Positions 32,943-40,558 of a stretch of DNA of 64,000 bases are shown here, one piece after another. The stretch spans positions 317,815 through 381,814 of the forward strand of contig NZ_JAKRVY010000001.1 of assembly GCF_023638055.1 (NCBI RefSeq). Reading direction: 5' to 3'. The notes below the pieces were generated by a model. It saw only the letters and a list, made by a program, of their open reading frames with translations, ran no database searches and was not told where the DNA came from. The position numbers and the translations under genes were made by a program. Position 1 is the first letter of the stretch. Each line of letters begins with the position of its first letter. Origin of the DNA: Natranaeroarchaeum aerophilus. Its GTDB lineage: Archaea > Halobacteriota > Halobacteria > Halobacteriales > Natronoarchaeaceae.

Positions 32943-33368
32943 TCAACTATCCACGTCGTCGAGGCGCGCCTGACTGGAGTGGCCGGTCAGTTCGTCGAAA
33001 TCCGTCCCGTCGGCGAGTGCGGTCTCCTTTTTGACCCGGTAGTTGCCGCCGTCAGTCGTGTACAGATCGGCAGGGTGGAAAAAGTACCAGTCCTCCCGAT
33101 CGAAGCGGACGCCGATCCGGGGCTTCGCGCCGAAGTTCTGGGAGAAGTACACCAGCGCCTCGACCTCCTCGCCGGTCAGGTAGATCGGATCTCCGGCGCT
33201 GGATTTTGCCTCGACCGCGTAGAAGGAGTCGCCGTCCCCCGCGAGTACGTCCGGTAGCTCCCGATCGGTGGCGCTCCCGCTCGCCGGAGCACGCATCACG
33301 GCGAATCCGGCCGCGTCGAGTTCGTTTACGAGTTCTCGCTCTCGCCTGTCGCCCTTCGCGTTCGACAT
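32943..33368 (-). CDS. hjc: Holliday junction resolvase Hjc
   Basis: A 141-residue archaeal structure-specific nuclease that cuts four-way junctions. The metal-binding core is visible as [15 protein letters not shown] (Glu), [10 protein letters not shown] (Asp) and [16 protein letters not shown] (E-x-K). The ATG at 33368 (MSNAKGDRR) is the conserved start. It ends in a short acidic tail. The HTH regulator gene lies upstream on the same strand, 26 bp away, and P450 downstream; the trio may be co-transcribed, although their functions are not related. Confidence 0.93.
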   Translation of the reverse strand: MSNAKGDRRERELVNELDAAGFAVMRAPASGSATDRELPDVLAGDGDSFYAVEAKSSAGDPIYLTGEEVEALVYFSQNFGAKPRIGVRFDREDWYFFHPADLYTTDGGNYRVKKETALADGTDFDELTGHSSQARLDDVDS

Positions 33369-33394
33369 CGGATTAATGCTGGGTCGGCGCTCTC

Positions 33395-33781
33395 TTAACC
33401 CCCGCGCTCCTCCTCGAACTCTTCGATGACACCGTGGACCTGCTCGGCCCACGCGTCGAGCCCCTCCTTCAACATCTCCTTGGCCTCCGGTAGTGGGACG
33501 GCCTTGTACTGGTAGACGTACCCACCGGAGTCTAGCAATCGGCGCTCACGGGTCGCCAGCCCCAGATCGAGCAGCGTCGTCAGCGCCCGGTTGACGTTGC
33601 TCCGGTCCCGATCCAGCGCGTCGGCGAGCTCCTCGACGGTGCTTCCGGGCTGGTCGAGGAGCCGGATGTACGTCCGCGTCACATGCTCGTTGACGCCGAA
33701 GACACAGGACATCACGACGGTAAAGTCAGGCTCCGCGGCTTCCATCAGTTGCCGCATATCCGGGTCGCGGGTATCGCTCAT
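33395..33781 (-). CDS. TrmB/MarR-like winged-helix transcriptional regulator
   Basis: A 128-residue DNA-binding protein. The winged helix is at about residues 29-98, with the recognition part [24 protein letters not shown] and the wing [21 protein letters not shown]-terminal helix ([21 protein letters not shown]) serves for dimerisation. The start MSDTRDPDM is supported by the TATA box GATAAATCC (33805-33813, read on the minus strand) 24-32 bp upstream. Such short TrmB-type proteins are abundant in haloarchaea. The target is unknown; the gene is followed by hjc. Confidence 0.85.
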   Translation of the reverse strand: MSDTRDPDMRQLMEAAEPDFTVVMSCVFGVNEHVTRTYIRLLDQPGSTVEELADALDRDRSNVNRALTTLLDLGLATRERRLLDSGGYVYQYKAVPLPEAKEMLKEGLDAWAEQVHGVIEEFEEERGG

Positions 33782-33985
33782 ATCTTGCCATTGGCCGACG
33801 CAAAGATAAATCCGAGCACTCCTGACAGATTGTGCCAACCCGGACTAGGGTTTATAAAGTATACCGGGGCCATACCGGACTATTCCGGATAGGACTGCCA
33901 CGGCGCAGGACGAGACAGGTGTGCGACACGCCGCGTCGTGGTCCGTAGTGTCGCCTGCTTGCCCCTCAGTGGGCCGCAGCGCCGA
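33782..33985. promoter_or_regulatory. 204-bp intergenic region with repeated CCGGACTA and an orphan TATA
   Basis: Besides the regulator's own TATA (33805-33813 on the minus strand), this stretch holds CCGGACTA at 33840-33847 and again at 33875-33882. Between them is a strong plus-strand TATA, GTTTATAAAG at about 33850-33859. CCGGA-CTAT-TCCGG (33875-33888) is a hairpin. No plus-strand gene follows for over 5 kb, so a short non-coding transcript is possible. Confidence 0.45.
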
Positions 33986-34222
33986 TCAGTCGCTGCTGTA
34001 CCCGAACTGTCGGATACACTCGCGCATCTCGGCTTCGTCATCGTGTTTGTGCAGCGTCGTCGGCGTATCGCAGTAGTAGGTACCGCCGTCGAAGCGTAAC
34101 GTCACGTTGTGGGTCGAGCCGAGCATCTCCGTCTCGACGATCACTCGTTGTCCGTCGTTGAGCGCCGCAACTAGCTCGTCAACACCGAGTTCACCGGACA
34201 CGACACGGAGCGGTTCTGTCAT
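33986..34222 (-). CDS. Small protein co-transcribed with argF
   Basis: A 78-residue protein starting MTEPLRVVSGELGVDELVAAL, with a GQRVIVETEMLGSTHNVTLRFDGGTYYC beta-hairpin region and a C-terminal helix MRECIRQFGYSS. I do not recognise a family. The ATG shares a base with the TGA stop of argF (TGATG on the minus strand), so it must be translated from the same message. It is the last gene of the arginine block. A role in arginine metabolism is suggested only by location. Confidence 0.7.
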   Translation of the reverse strand: MTEPLRVVSGELGVDELVAALNDGQRVIVETEMLGSTHNVTLRFDGGTYYCDTPTTLHKHDDEAEMRECIRQFGYSSD

Positions 34223-35139
34223 CACTTGGCCTGTTCGTCCAGCCACACCATCAATCCTTTCTGGGCGTGCAGGCGGTTCTCCGCCTGATCCCACACCACC
34301 GAGGCATCGCTCTCGATGACGTCGCCGGTAATCTCCTCGCCGCGGTGGGCGGGCAGACAGTGCATGACAATCGGATCATCGGCCGCGTCTAGCAGGTCCT
34401 CGTTCACCTGGAATCCCTCGAAGTCGCTCATCCGGACATCGCGTTCGTCTTCCTGACCCATGCTGATCCAGACGTCGGTGTAGACCACATCCGCATCCTC
34501 GACCGCCGCGGCGGGATCGGTCGTGATCGTCGGCTCTCCGCCCAGGTCGGCGGCCCGCTCGACGACATCGTCGTCGATACCGTACCCCTCTGGTGTGGCG
34601 ACGGTGAGGTCGACACCGGTGAGCGCACAGCCGAGCGCGAACGACTGGGCGACGTTGTTGCCGTCGCCGACCCACGCCGCAGTGACGTCGTCCAGATCGC
34701 CGCAGTGTTCCCGGATCGTCAGCAGATCCGCGAGCGTCTGACAGGGATGTGCGTCGTCAGTCAGTCCGTTTATAACTGGGACATCTGCGTAGCGGGCCAG
34801 CTCCTCGATGTTGGCGTGTTTGAACACACGGGCCATCAGGACGTCGACGTATCGCGAGAGCGCCCGCGAGGTGTCCTTGAGCGGCTCGCCCCGACCCAGC
34901 TGGATATCGCTCTCACCGAGGAAGACGGCGTGGCCGCCGAGCTGGGTCATGCCGGTCTCGAAGGAAACCCGGGTGCGTGTGCTTGGCTTCTGGAACAGCA
35001 TACCGAGCGTCTGCTGGTCGAAGTCGTCGTGGTCGAAACCGTCTTCGTACTCGCCTTTGTACTCGCTGGCGACGTCAAGGACGGTCTCCAGTTCAGTGCG
35101 TGTCAGGTCGTCTACGTCGAGGAAATGTCGTGGACTCAT
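34222..35139 (-). CDS. argF: Ornithine carbamoyltransferase
   Basis: Transfers the carbamoyl group from carbamoyl phosphate to ornithine, giving citrulline; 305 residues, normal size. The carbamoyl-phosphate motif STRTRVSFE is near residues 53-61 and HPCQTLAD near 130; the ornithine-site loop is MHCLPAHRGEEI near 265. It overlaps argE by 4 bp (ATGA), so translation is probably coupled. Together with argG and argH it completes arginine from the ornithine produced by the LysW route in the same block. Confidence 0.96.
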   Translation of the reverse strand: MSPRHFLDVDDLTRTELETVLDVASEYKGEYEDGFDHDDFDQQTLGMLFQKPSTRTRVSFETGMTQLGGHAVFLGESDIQLGRGEPLKDTSRALSRYVDVLMARVFKHANIEELARYADVPVINGLTDDAHPCQTLADLLTIREHCGDLDDVTAAWVGDGNNVAQSFALGCALTGVDLTVATPEGYGIDDDVVERAADLGGEPTITTDPAAAVEDADVVYTDVWISMGQEDERDVRMSDFEGFQVNEDLLDAADDPIVMHCLPAHRGEEITGDVIESDASVVWDQAENRLHAQKGLMVWLDEQAK

Positions 35140-36206
35140 TCGTGCTCACCCATGAGGCGTTCAGTGACCGATTCGAGCACGTCGATCGAGCGGTCGTACT
35201 CCGCAAGCGACAGGTGCTCGTTCGGCGCATGATCGAGATCGGAGTCGCCGGGACCGTATGAGACGATCTGACAGTCCCAGTGGTCCGCAAAAACGTTCAT
35301 ATCGCTCGTGCCGGTCTTTCTGAGCAGGCGTGGATCGCCACCAGCGTTCCGGATAGAAACGCGGAACGCACGTGCGATCCCGGTCCGTGGGCTCTCCATC
35401 ACCGGTTCGACCTTGTCCTTCCAGTGGACCGAGCCCATGCCATCGAGATAGCCGTCGGCGATCTCGCGGACCTCTTCGACGGAGAGCTCCGGCGGGATCC
35501 GAAGCTGTACGTCCATCGTCGCCTCGACTGAGAGCCCGTCATCGGTCAGTCCCCCGTCCATCTCGGTCGGCTTCGGCGTCACCCGCTCGAACACTGGCTC
35601 CCACTCGTCGGCCTCGAACTCGTCTTCGATGTTCGACCACCAGGCAATCGCGTCCTGAATGGCGTTGTTCTCGGGACGGGAACTGTGCCCTGACTCGCTG
35701 GTTGCGACGTAGGTTCCGGCGAGCAGCCCACGGTACCCGAGCGTGACGCCGTCCCAGCCGCTTGGCTCGCCGTTGATCACGGTTTCCGGGACGGCGTCCC
35801 GGTCATCGATCGCGAAACGCGAGCCGCGGGAGTCGACCTCCTCGCCGACGACGCCCAGAAAGCTGACGCCAGTTTCGACGGCGGCGACTGCCATCGCGGC
35901 GAGCGCACCGGTTGCGTCGACACTCCCGCGGCCCCACAGCACTTCGCCGTCCTCACCTTCCTCGACCCGTACCGGGATGTCGCCCGGAACGGTGTCGATG
36001 TGGGAGGTCAGCAGTACGGAGTCGTCGGCGGGTGCACGGACGTTGCCGACCTCGTCGATCCAGACTTCGCGGTCGTGGGCCTCGAAGAAGGCGGCGAGTC
36101 GCTCTGCGGCCTCTCGCTCCTCGCCAGTCGGCGATGGGATGCTCACCAGATCGACGAGCAGTTCGCGGGCCGCCTCGCTCGCGCTGGATTCGACAGCTGC
36201 AGTCAT
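35136..36206 (-). CDS. argE: [LysW]-ornithine/lysine hydrolase (ArgE/LysK-type deacylase)
   Basis: An M20-family metallopeptidase that releases the amino acid from the carrier protein LysW; 356 residues. Metal-binding residues are in LLTSHIDTVPG (H near 69) and GRGSVDATGALAAM (D near 95); the catalytic Glu is in VVGEEVDSRGS (about 123-125). It overlaps argD and argF by 4 bp at each end. In this context its job is probably to release ornithine from LysW; bacterial-like N-acetylornithine deacetylase activity is less likely, since LysW and its ligase are in the operon. Confidence 0.92.
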   Translation of the reverse strand: MTAAVESSASEAARELLVDLVSIPSPTGEEREAAERLAAFFEAHDREVWIDEVGNVRAPADDSVLLTSHIDTVPGDIPVRVEEGEDGEVLWGRGSVDATGALAAMAVAAVETGVSFLGVVGEEVDSRGSRFAIDDRDAVPETVINGEPSGWDGVTLGYRGLLAGTYVATSESGHSSRPENNAIQDAIAWWSNIEDEFEADEWEPVFERVTPKPTEMDGGLTDDGLSVEATMDVQLRIPPELSVEEVREIADGYLDGMGSVHWKDKVEPVMESPRTGIARAFRVSIRNAGGDPRLLRKTGTSDMNVFADHWDCQIVSYGPGDSDLDHAPNEHLSLAEYDRSIDVLESVTERLMGEHE

Positions 36207-37339
36207 CCGTCCTCACCCAGGATATCGACCAGCGCGTCGACGACTTCGTCGGCGTGCTCGCGCTTGATGGTCAGCGGCGGGAGCAATCGTAGCACCGACC
36301 GTCCGGCGGGCAGCGCGAGGATACCGTGGTTCAGCGCAAGCTGTTTCAGAAGTCGGTTAGACCCGCGCTTTACCTCGATGCCGATCATCAGCCCCTCGCC
36401 GCGGACGTCGCGGACCGTGTCACCGAGTTCGGCCTCGATCTCTTCGCGGAGATAGTTCCCGACCTCGTCGGCGTGGGCCGGTACCTCCTCGTCGACGATG
36501 GTCGAGACGGTCGCCTCGCCGGCGGCACTGATGACGGGGCCGCCGCTGAACGTTGAGGCGTGGGAACCGTAGTTCTCGGCGATCCAGTCCCGACACAGCG
36601 TTGCGCCGATGGGGAGGCCGTTGCCCAGTCCCTTCGCGCTGGTGATCATGTCGGGGACGACGCCGCTGTCGTCAGCGGCCCACAGGCTCCCCGTCCGACC
36701 CATTCCCGTCTGGACCTCGTCGAAGATCAGCGCGGCATCTGCCTCAGTTGTCGCCTCGCGTGCCGTTTCGAGGAACGACGCCTCAGCAGGGTTGATGCCC
36801 CCTTCGCCCTGAATCGGTTCGACGATCACTGCCGCGGTCTCCTCGTCGACAGCCTCCGCGAGCGCCTCGTTGTCGTTGTACGGCACGAACTCCACGTCGC
36901 CGATTAGCGGCTCGTATGGCTTTTTGTACTTGTTTTTCCAGGTCGTCGCCAGCGATCCCATCGTCCGGCCGTGAAAGCCCTGCATCGTCGCGATAATCTT
37001 CGAGCTCTCGGTTGCCGAGCGGGCGAACTTCAGCGCCGCCTCGTTGGCCTCGGTGCCGGAGTTACAGAGCCAGACTTTGTCGATCCCCTCGGGTGCGGTC
37101 TCGGCCAGCTGTTCGTACAGGTCAGTCCGGCTCTGAACCGGATAGGATGCCTGTACGTAGGTCAGGTCGTCGAGCTGCTCGCGGACGGCGGCGTCGACGG
37201 CCTCGTGGTTGTGGCCCAGCGGGACGCAGGCGTAGCTCGCGCCCATGTCCAGATACTCGTTCCCGCTGTCGTCGTAGAGATAGGCCCCCTCCCCACGCTC
37301 GATCTGGATTGGCTTTTCGTTGAAGACGAACCCGCTCAT
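36203..37339 (-). CDS. argD: Aminotransferase class III (ArgD/LysJ type, LysW-bound semialdehyde)
   Basis: PLP aminotransferase of 378 residues that would convert LysW-glutamate-semialdehyde to LysW-ornithine. Features are VCNSGTEANEAALKFAR-type PLP phosphate contacts (NSGTEANEAALKFAR near 94-108), FDEVQTGMGRTG (Asp near 209) and TSAKGLGNGLPIGA with the PLP lysine near 240. It overlaps argB and argE by 4 bp each, giving tight coupling in the order argC-argB-argD-argE-argF. Dual lysine and arginine use has been described for some archaeal LysJ enzymes; this cannot be excluded. Confidence 0.94.
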   Translation of the reverse strand: MSGFVFNEKPIQIERGEGAYLYDDSGNEYLDMGASYACVPLGHNHEAVDAAVREQLDDLTYVQASYPVQSRTDLYEQLAETAPEGIDKVWLCNSGTEANEAALKFARSATESSKIIATMQGFHGRTMGSLATTWKNKYKKPYEPLIGDVEFVPYNDNEALAEAVDEETAAVIVEPIQGEGGINPAEASFLETAREATTEADAALIFDEVQTGMGRTGSLWAADDSGVVPDMITSAKGLGNGLPIGATLCRDWIAENYGSHASTFSGGPVISAAGEATVSTIVDEEVPAHADEVGNYLREEIEAELGDTVRDVRGEGLMIGIEVKRGSNRLLKQLALNHGILALPAGRSVLRLLPPLTIKREHADEVVDALVDILGEDG

Positions 37340-38190
37340 ACCTCTCCCTCCGTGGTCTCGGCCAGTGTGTCGGCAGTGATGTGGGTGCCCCCCCCGTCGA
37401 CAGCGTCGGTGATCGGCATCTCGGCGTTGGCATCGGCGACGACGACCTCCGGAGAACCGCCCGAGAGCGCCTCCTTTGCGGCCATGACCTTCTTTGTCAT
37501 GAACCCTTCCGCGGCGTCCTCGATCCGTTCGAGCCCCGCGGGGTCGTCGGCGCGCTCGATCAGGGTCGTCTCGTCGTCGGGGTCGGCGAGGATGCCGGGG
37601 ACGTCAGTGAGAACGACCAGCGTCGCGTCGAGCGCTCCTGCGACTGCGGCCGCAGCGCGGTCGGCGTCGGCATTGACGGGCGTCACGCCGCCTTCCTTTT
37701 CCTCGCCGAGCATCGGAACGGTCACGACCGGGGTGTAGTCGTCGCCGAGCAGCGTCTCCAGCAGATCGGCGTTGACGTCGGTGATCTTGCCGGAGTGATC
37801 GCCGCGTTTGATCTTCTTTTTTCCGTCCTCGACGACGCGGACGGCGGACTTCCGGCGGCCAGTGATGAGCCCGCCATCGACACCCGAGAGACCGATTGCG
37901 TCGACGCCCTGATTCTGGAGGCCCGCGGTGAGATCGGTGTTGAGCTTGCCCGGCAGGACCATCTCGAACACCTCCATCGTTCGTTCGTCGGTAAAGCGCC
38001 CGACGACGCCGCCCGGCGTCTCGACGTACGTCGGCTCCTCGCCGAGTGCTTCGAGCGTGTCGTCGACGGCGGTCGAGCCGCCGTGGACGACGACTACCTG
38101 TTCACCCTGTTCGACCAGTCTTGCTACGTCGGCGAGTGCACCTGCCGGGTCGACGGCACGCGCTCCCCCGATCTTGACGACCGTTGTCAT
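37336..38190 (-). CDS. argB: [LysW]-glutamate/aminoadipate kinase (ArgB/LysZ type)
   Basis: Amino-acid kinase of 284 residues that phosphorylates the side-chain carboxylate of LysW-bound glutamate. It begins MTTVVKIGGARAVDPAG (K6, phosphate) and has VVHGGSTAVDDTLEALG near 47-63, GRRKSAVRVVEDGKKKIKRGDHSGK-type insertion near 130 and NADADRAAAAVAG near 187. The start is the ATG at 38190 that opens the conserved VVKIGG strand; the longer frame adds 13 non-family residues. It lies 59 bp after argC and overlaps argD by 4 bp. Confidence 0.93.
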   Translation of the reverse strand: MTTVVKIGGARAVDPAGALADVARLVEQGEQVVVVHGGSTAVDDTLEALGEEPTYVETPGGVVGRFTDERTMEVFEMVLPGKLNTDLTAGLQNQGVDAIGLSGVDGGLITGRRKSAVRVVEDGKKKIKRGDHSGKITDVNADLLETLLGDDYTPVVTVPMLGEEKEGGVTPVNADADRAAAAVAGALDATLVVLTDVPGILADPDDETTLIERADDPAGLERIEDAAEGFMTKKVMAAKEALSGGSPEVVVADANAEMPITDAVDGGGTHITADTLAETTEGEV

Positions 38191-38249
38191 GAGAAGTTCT
38201 TGAATGTATGCAGCATCTGTCGGTATCAAAAGTTGACGGTTCGCGGCCG

Positions 38250-39296
38250 CTACGGCGATCCCACGGGGTGGAGCCCCTGAAATTCGAGCCCGGCGGTCTC
38301 GTTGAGGCCGAGCGCGACGTTGGCCGCGTGGACGGCCTGCCCCGCCGAGCCTTTCATCATGTTGTCGATCGCCGAGAACACGACCACCCGTTTGTTCGAG
38401 GGGTCGAGCTCGAAGCCGACCTCGCCGTAGTTCGTCCCGGCGACGGCCTTCGGTTCGGGATAGCGGTAGACGCCGCTCCCGCCCGCGGCCATTCGCATGA
38501 ACGGTTCGTCCTCGTACGCGCCGCGATACGCTTTCCAGAGGTCGCCCTTCGAGACGGGACCATTCGGAAAGACGTGCGCAGTCGCCGATGCCCCGCGGAT
38601 CATATCGACTGCGTGGCAGGTAAAGGAGAGGTCCAGCCCGAGGAACGACTCGATTTCGGCCTCGTGGCGATGCCCCGTGGGCGCGTAGGGGCGAACGACG
38701 CCCGAGCGCTCGGGGTGTGAGGAGGCGTCGCCGCCGCCCGCACCGCCCTCCGAGGAGCCGACCTTCACGTCGACGACGACCTGCTCGGAGCCGTCGAGGA
38801 CGCCCGCCTCGATCAGCGGGTGCAGACCGAGGATCGTCGCGGTGGCGTTACAGCCACCCGAAGCGATCAGGTCCGCGCCCGGCAGTGCCTCGCGGTTGAT
38901 CTCCGGGAGCGCGTAGACCGATTCCTCGAGCAACTCGGGGCGGCTGTGCCCGTCGTACCATTCCTCGTACTCCGCTTCGGTATCGAGGCGAAAGTCCGCC
39001 GAGAGGTCGACGACGGTCTCGGCCGCGTCCTGAAACCGATCGATCTGCTCCATCGAGACGCCGTGTGGCGTCGCCGTAAAGAGCACGTCGACGCTTGCCA
39101 GCTCCTCGGGATCGGAAAAGCGCAGGTTGGGATGGGTCCCGCGAAGGTTCGGGTGGACCGAGCCCACGGATTTCCCGTCGTAGCTTCGGCTCGTCGCCTG
39201 TTCGATCTCGAACTCGGGGTGGGCCGCCAGCAAGCGAAGCAGTTCGCCACCAGTAAAGCCGCTCGCGCCGACGACGCCCGCGGTCAGATCGGCCAT
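38250..39296 (-). CDS. argC: [LysW]-glutamyl/aminoadipyl-phosphate reductase (ArgC/LysY type)
   Basis: NADPH-dependent reductase of 348 residues that makes the semialdehyde. The Rossmann start is GVVGASGFTGGELLRLLAAHP (about 8-28), and the catalytic Cys is in ASGGCNATATILGLHPL (about residue 148). HRHEAE near 217 supplies the His, and CHAVDMIRG is typical of the LysY branch. Its ATG shares a base with the argX stop codon (TGATG overlap), so translation is probably coupled. Confidence 0.95.
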   Translation of the reverse strand: MADLTAGVVGASGFTGGELLRLLAAHPEFEIEQATSRSYDGKSVGSVHPNLRGTHPNLRFSDPEELASVDVLFTATPHGVSMEQIDRFQDAAETVVDLSADFRLDTEAEYEEWYDGHSRPELLEESVYALPEINREALPGADLIASGGCNATATILGLHPLIEAGVLDGSEQVVVDVKVGSSEGGAGGGDASSHPERSGVVRPYAPTGHRHEAEIESFLGLDLSFTCHAVDMIRGASATAHVFPNGPVSKGDLWKAYRGAYEDEPFMRMAAGGSGVYRYPEPKAVAGTNYGEVGFELDPSNKRVVVFSAIDNMMKGSAGQAVHAANVALGLNETAGLEFQGLHPVGSP

Positions 39297-40177
39297 CAGG
39301 CCGTCACCTCCGCTTCGACCTGTGCTTCGAGCCAGTCGACGACCCCGCCGGTCACGTCGATGTCCGTGGCGTCGTTCAGCGCCTTGAACTCGACGGTGTG
39401 GTTGACCTCGTGGACGGTGTAGCCCTCGGGATCGCCGTTCTCGTCGACGCCGGTCTCCATCAGATCGACGCCCAGCAATCCGCCGCCCACGGCGTCGCTG
39501 GCCTGCTCGACGAGGGATTTCGCTTCCTCGTCCAGCTCGAACGAGTCGGTTTCTGCACCCTTCGCGGCGTTGGTCAGCCAGTGGTCCGAGGAACGGACCA
39601 TCGCGCCGACCGGCTCGCCGTCGACCGCGAGCACGCGGATATCACGGCCCGGCTTCTCGACGAACTCCTGGACGTAGAACACCTTGTGCTCGTAGTGGCC
39701 GAGCGTCGCCTTGTGTTCGAGGATCGCTTCCGCGGCGCTTTTCGAGTCGATCTTGGCCATCAGGCGTCCCCACGAGCCGATCACCGGCTTGAGGACGCAG
39801 GGGTAGCCAAAGGATTCGATGATCTCCATGGCCGAGTCCTTGGTGAAGGCGACCTCGGTGTTGGGAGTGGGGATGCCCGCCTTCTCCAGTGCGAGGCTGT
39901 TCTTTACCTTGTCCGCACAGACCTCCGCGGTCTCGGCGCTGTTGACGATCGGGATTCCGTAGGCCTCACAGAACTGCGTGGCGTACTTGCTCCGGCTGGT
40001 CGCCAGACAGCGATCGAGTACGACGTCAAGGTCGGTGAACGTCTCCGGCGGCTCCCGGATCGAAAAGCGCTGTTTGCGCACGTCGATCTTGACGACGTCG
40101 TGATCGCGCTCGCGAAGCTCCTCGAGCAACAGTTTCTCGTCTTTCCTGATCCGGGAGTAGAGTAGTCCGACTTTCAT
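39296..40177 (-). CDS. argX: Glutamate/aminoadipate--LysW ligase (RimK-like ATP-grasp)
   Basis: A 293-residue ATP-grasp enzyme that ligates glutamate (or 2-aminoadipate) to the C-terminal Glu of LysW. Visible are DRCLATSRSKYATQFCEAYGIP, the ATP-binding FGYPCVLKPVIGSWGRLMAK (about 124-143), and VHEVNHTVEFK near the metal site. Substrate choice depends on a short motif: GF/D/N- versus G/T-containing loops separate ArgX from LysX. I did not decide it from sequence alone; the arginine genes around it favour the glutamate form. It lies 28 bp after lysW. Confidence 0.9.
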   Translation of the reverse strand: MKVGLLYSRIRKDEKLLLEELRERDHDVVKIDVRKQRFSIREPPETFTDLDVVLDRCLATSRSKYATQFCEAYGIPIVNSAETAEVCADKVKNSLALEKAGIPTPNTEVAFTKDSAMEIIESFGYPCVLKPVIGSWGRLMAKIDSKSAAEAILEHKATLGHYEHKVFYVQEFVEKPGRDIRVLAVDGEPVGAMVRSSDHWLTNAAKGAETDSFELDEEAKSLVEQASDAVGGGLLGVDLMETGVDENGDPEGYTVHEVNHTVEFKALNDATDIDVTGGVVDWLEAQVEAEVTA

Positions 40178-40205
40178 TGTGTCCTCGCGACCGCTCCGAT
40201 CGTCA

Positions 40206-40370
40206 TTACTCGCCCCAGTCCTCTTCGAGCTCGGGGGCCTTGTCGAGCTCCGGCGGCTCGACGTCGATCACTTCGAGCTCCGCGCCACAGGTGGTACAGT
40301 CGATGATCTCTCCGACTTCGAGGTTGTCGTGCAGCGAGACCTCCGCGCCGCATTCGACACATTCTGCCAT
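40206..40370 (-). CDS. lysW: LysW-type amino-group carrier protein
   Basis: A 54-residue acidic zinc-ribbon carrier. C4/C7 (MAECVECG) and C25/C28 (IIDCTTCGAE) form the zinc site. The tail is strongly acidic and ends in EEDWGE, the hallmark C-terminal Glu whose gamma-carboxylate is linked to the substrate. It is read in a frame that overlaps unrelated open frames and is easily missed. It leads the lysW-argX-argC-argB-argD-argE-argF run and has its own TATA box (40395-40405). This identifies the arginine pathway as carrier-protected rather than acetyl-protected. Confidence 0.95.
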   Translation of the reverse strand: MAECVECGAEVSLHDNLEVGEIIDCTTCGAELEVIDVEPPELDKAPELEEDWGE

Positions 40371-40394
40371 TGTACTCCCCTCTCGTCGCTATAT

Positions 40395-40405
40395 CTACTT
40401 AAATC
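40395..40405 (-). promoter_or_regulatory. TATA box of the lysW-arg operon
   Basis: Read on the minus strand GATTTAAGTAG, 25-35 bp upstream of the lysW ATG. It implies an internal promoter separating lysW onward from argGH, which end 188 bp upstream. Confidence 0.55.
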
Positions 40406-40558
40406 CTGCGAACTTATCAGAGAAAAGAAACTCGCATACTGGACGCTAACAGAGTAAAACGAACTGTTTCGGAACTTTCACTGGATCAGTATCAATTTCT
40501 ATATGTGTTGTCCCCGGGCGGGGATCGCCGTCTCCGGGGTGGCTGTCGCTGCGGTAGC

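Noticed and set aside
40174-40362. Minus-strand frame overlapping lysW in another phase
   Set aside because: lysW has the zinc motif and the terminal Glu in the neighbouring frame; this one has only Arg-rich shadow sequence.
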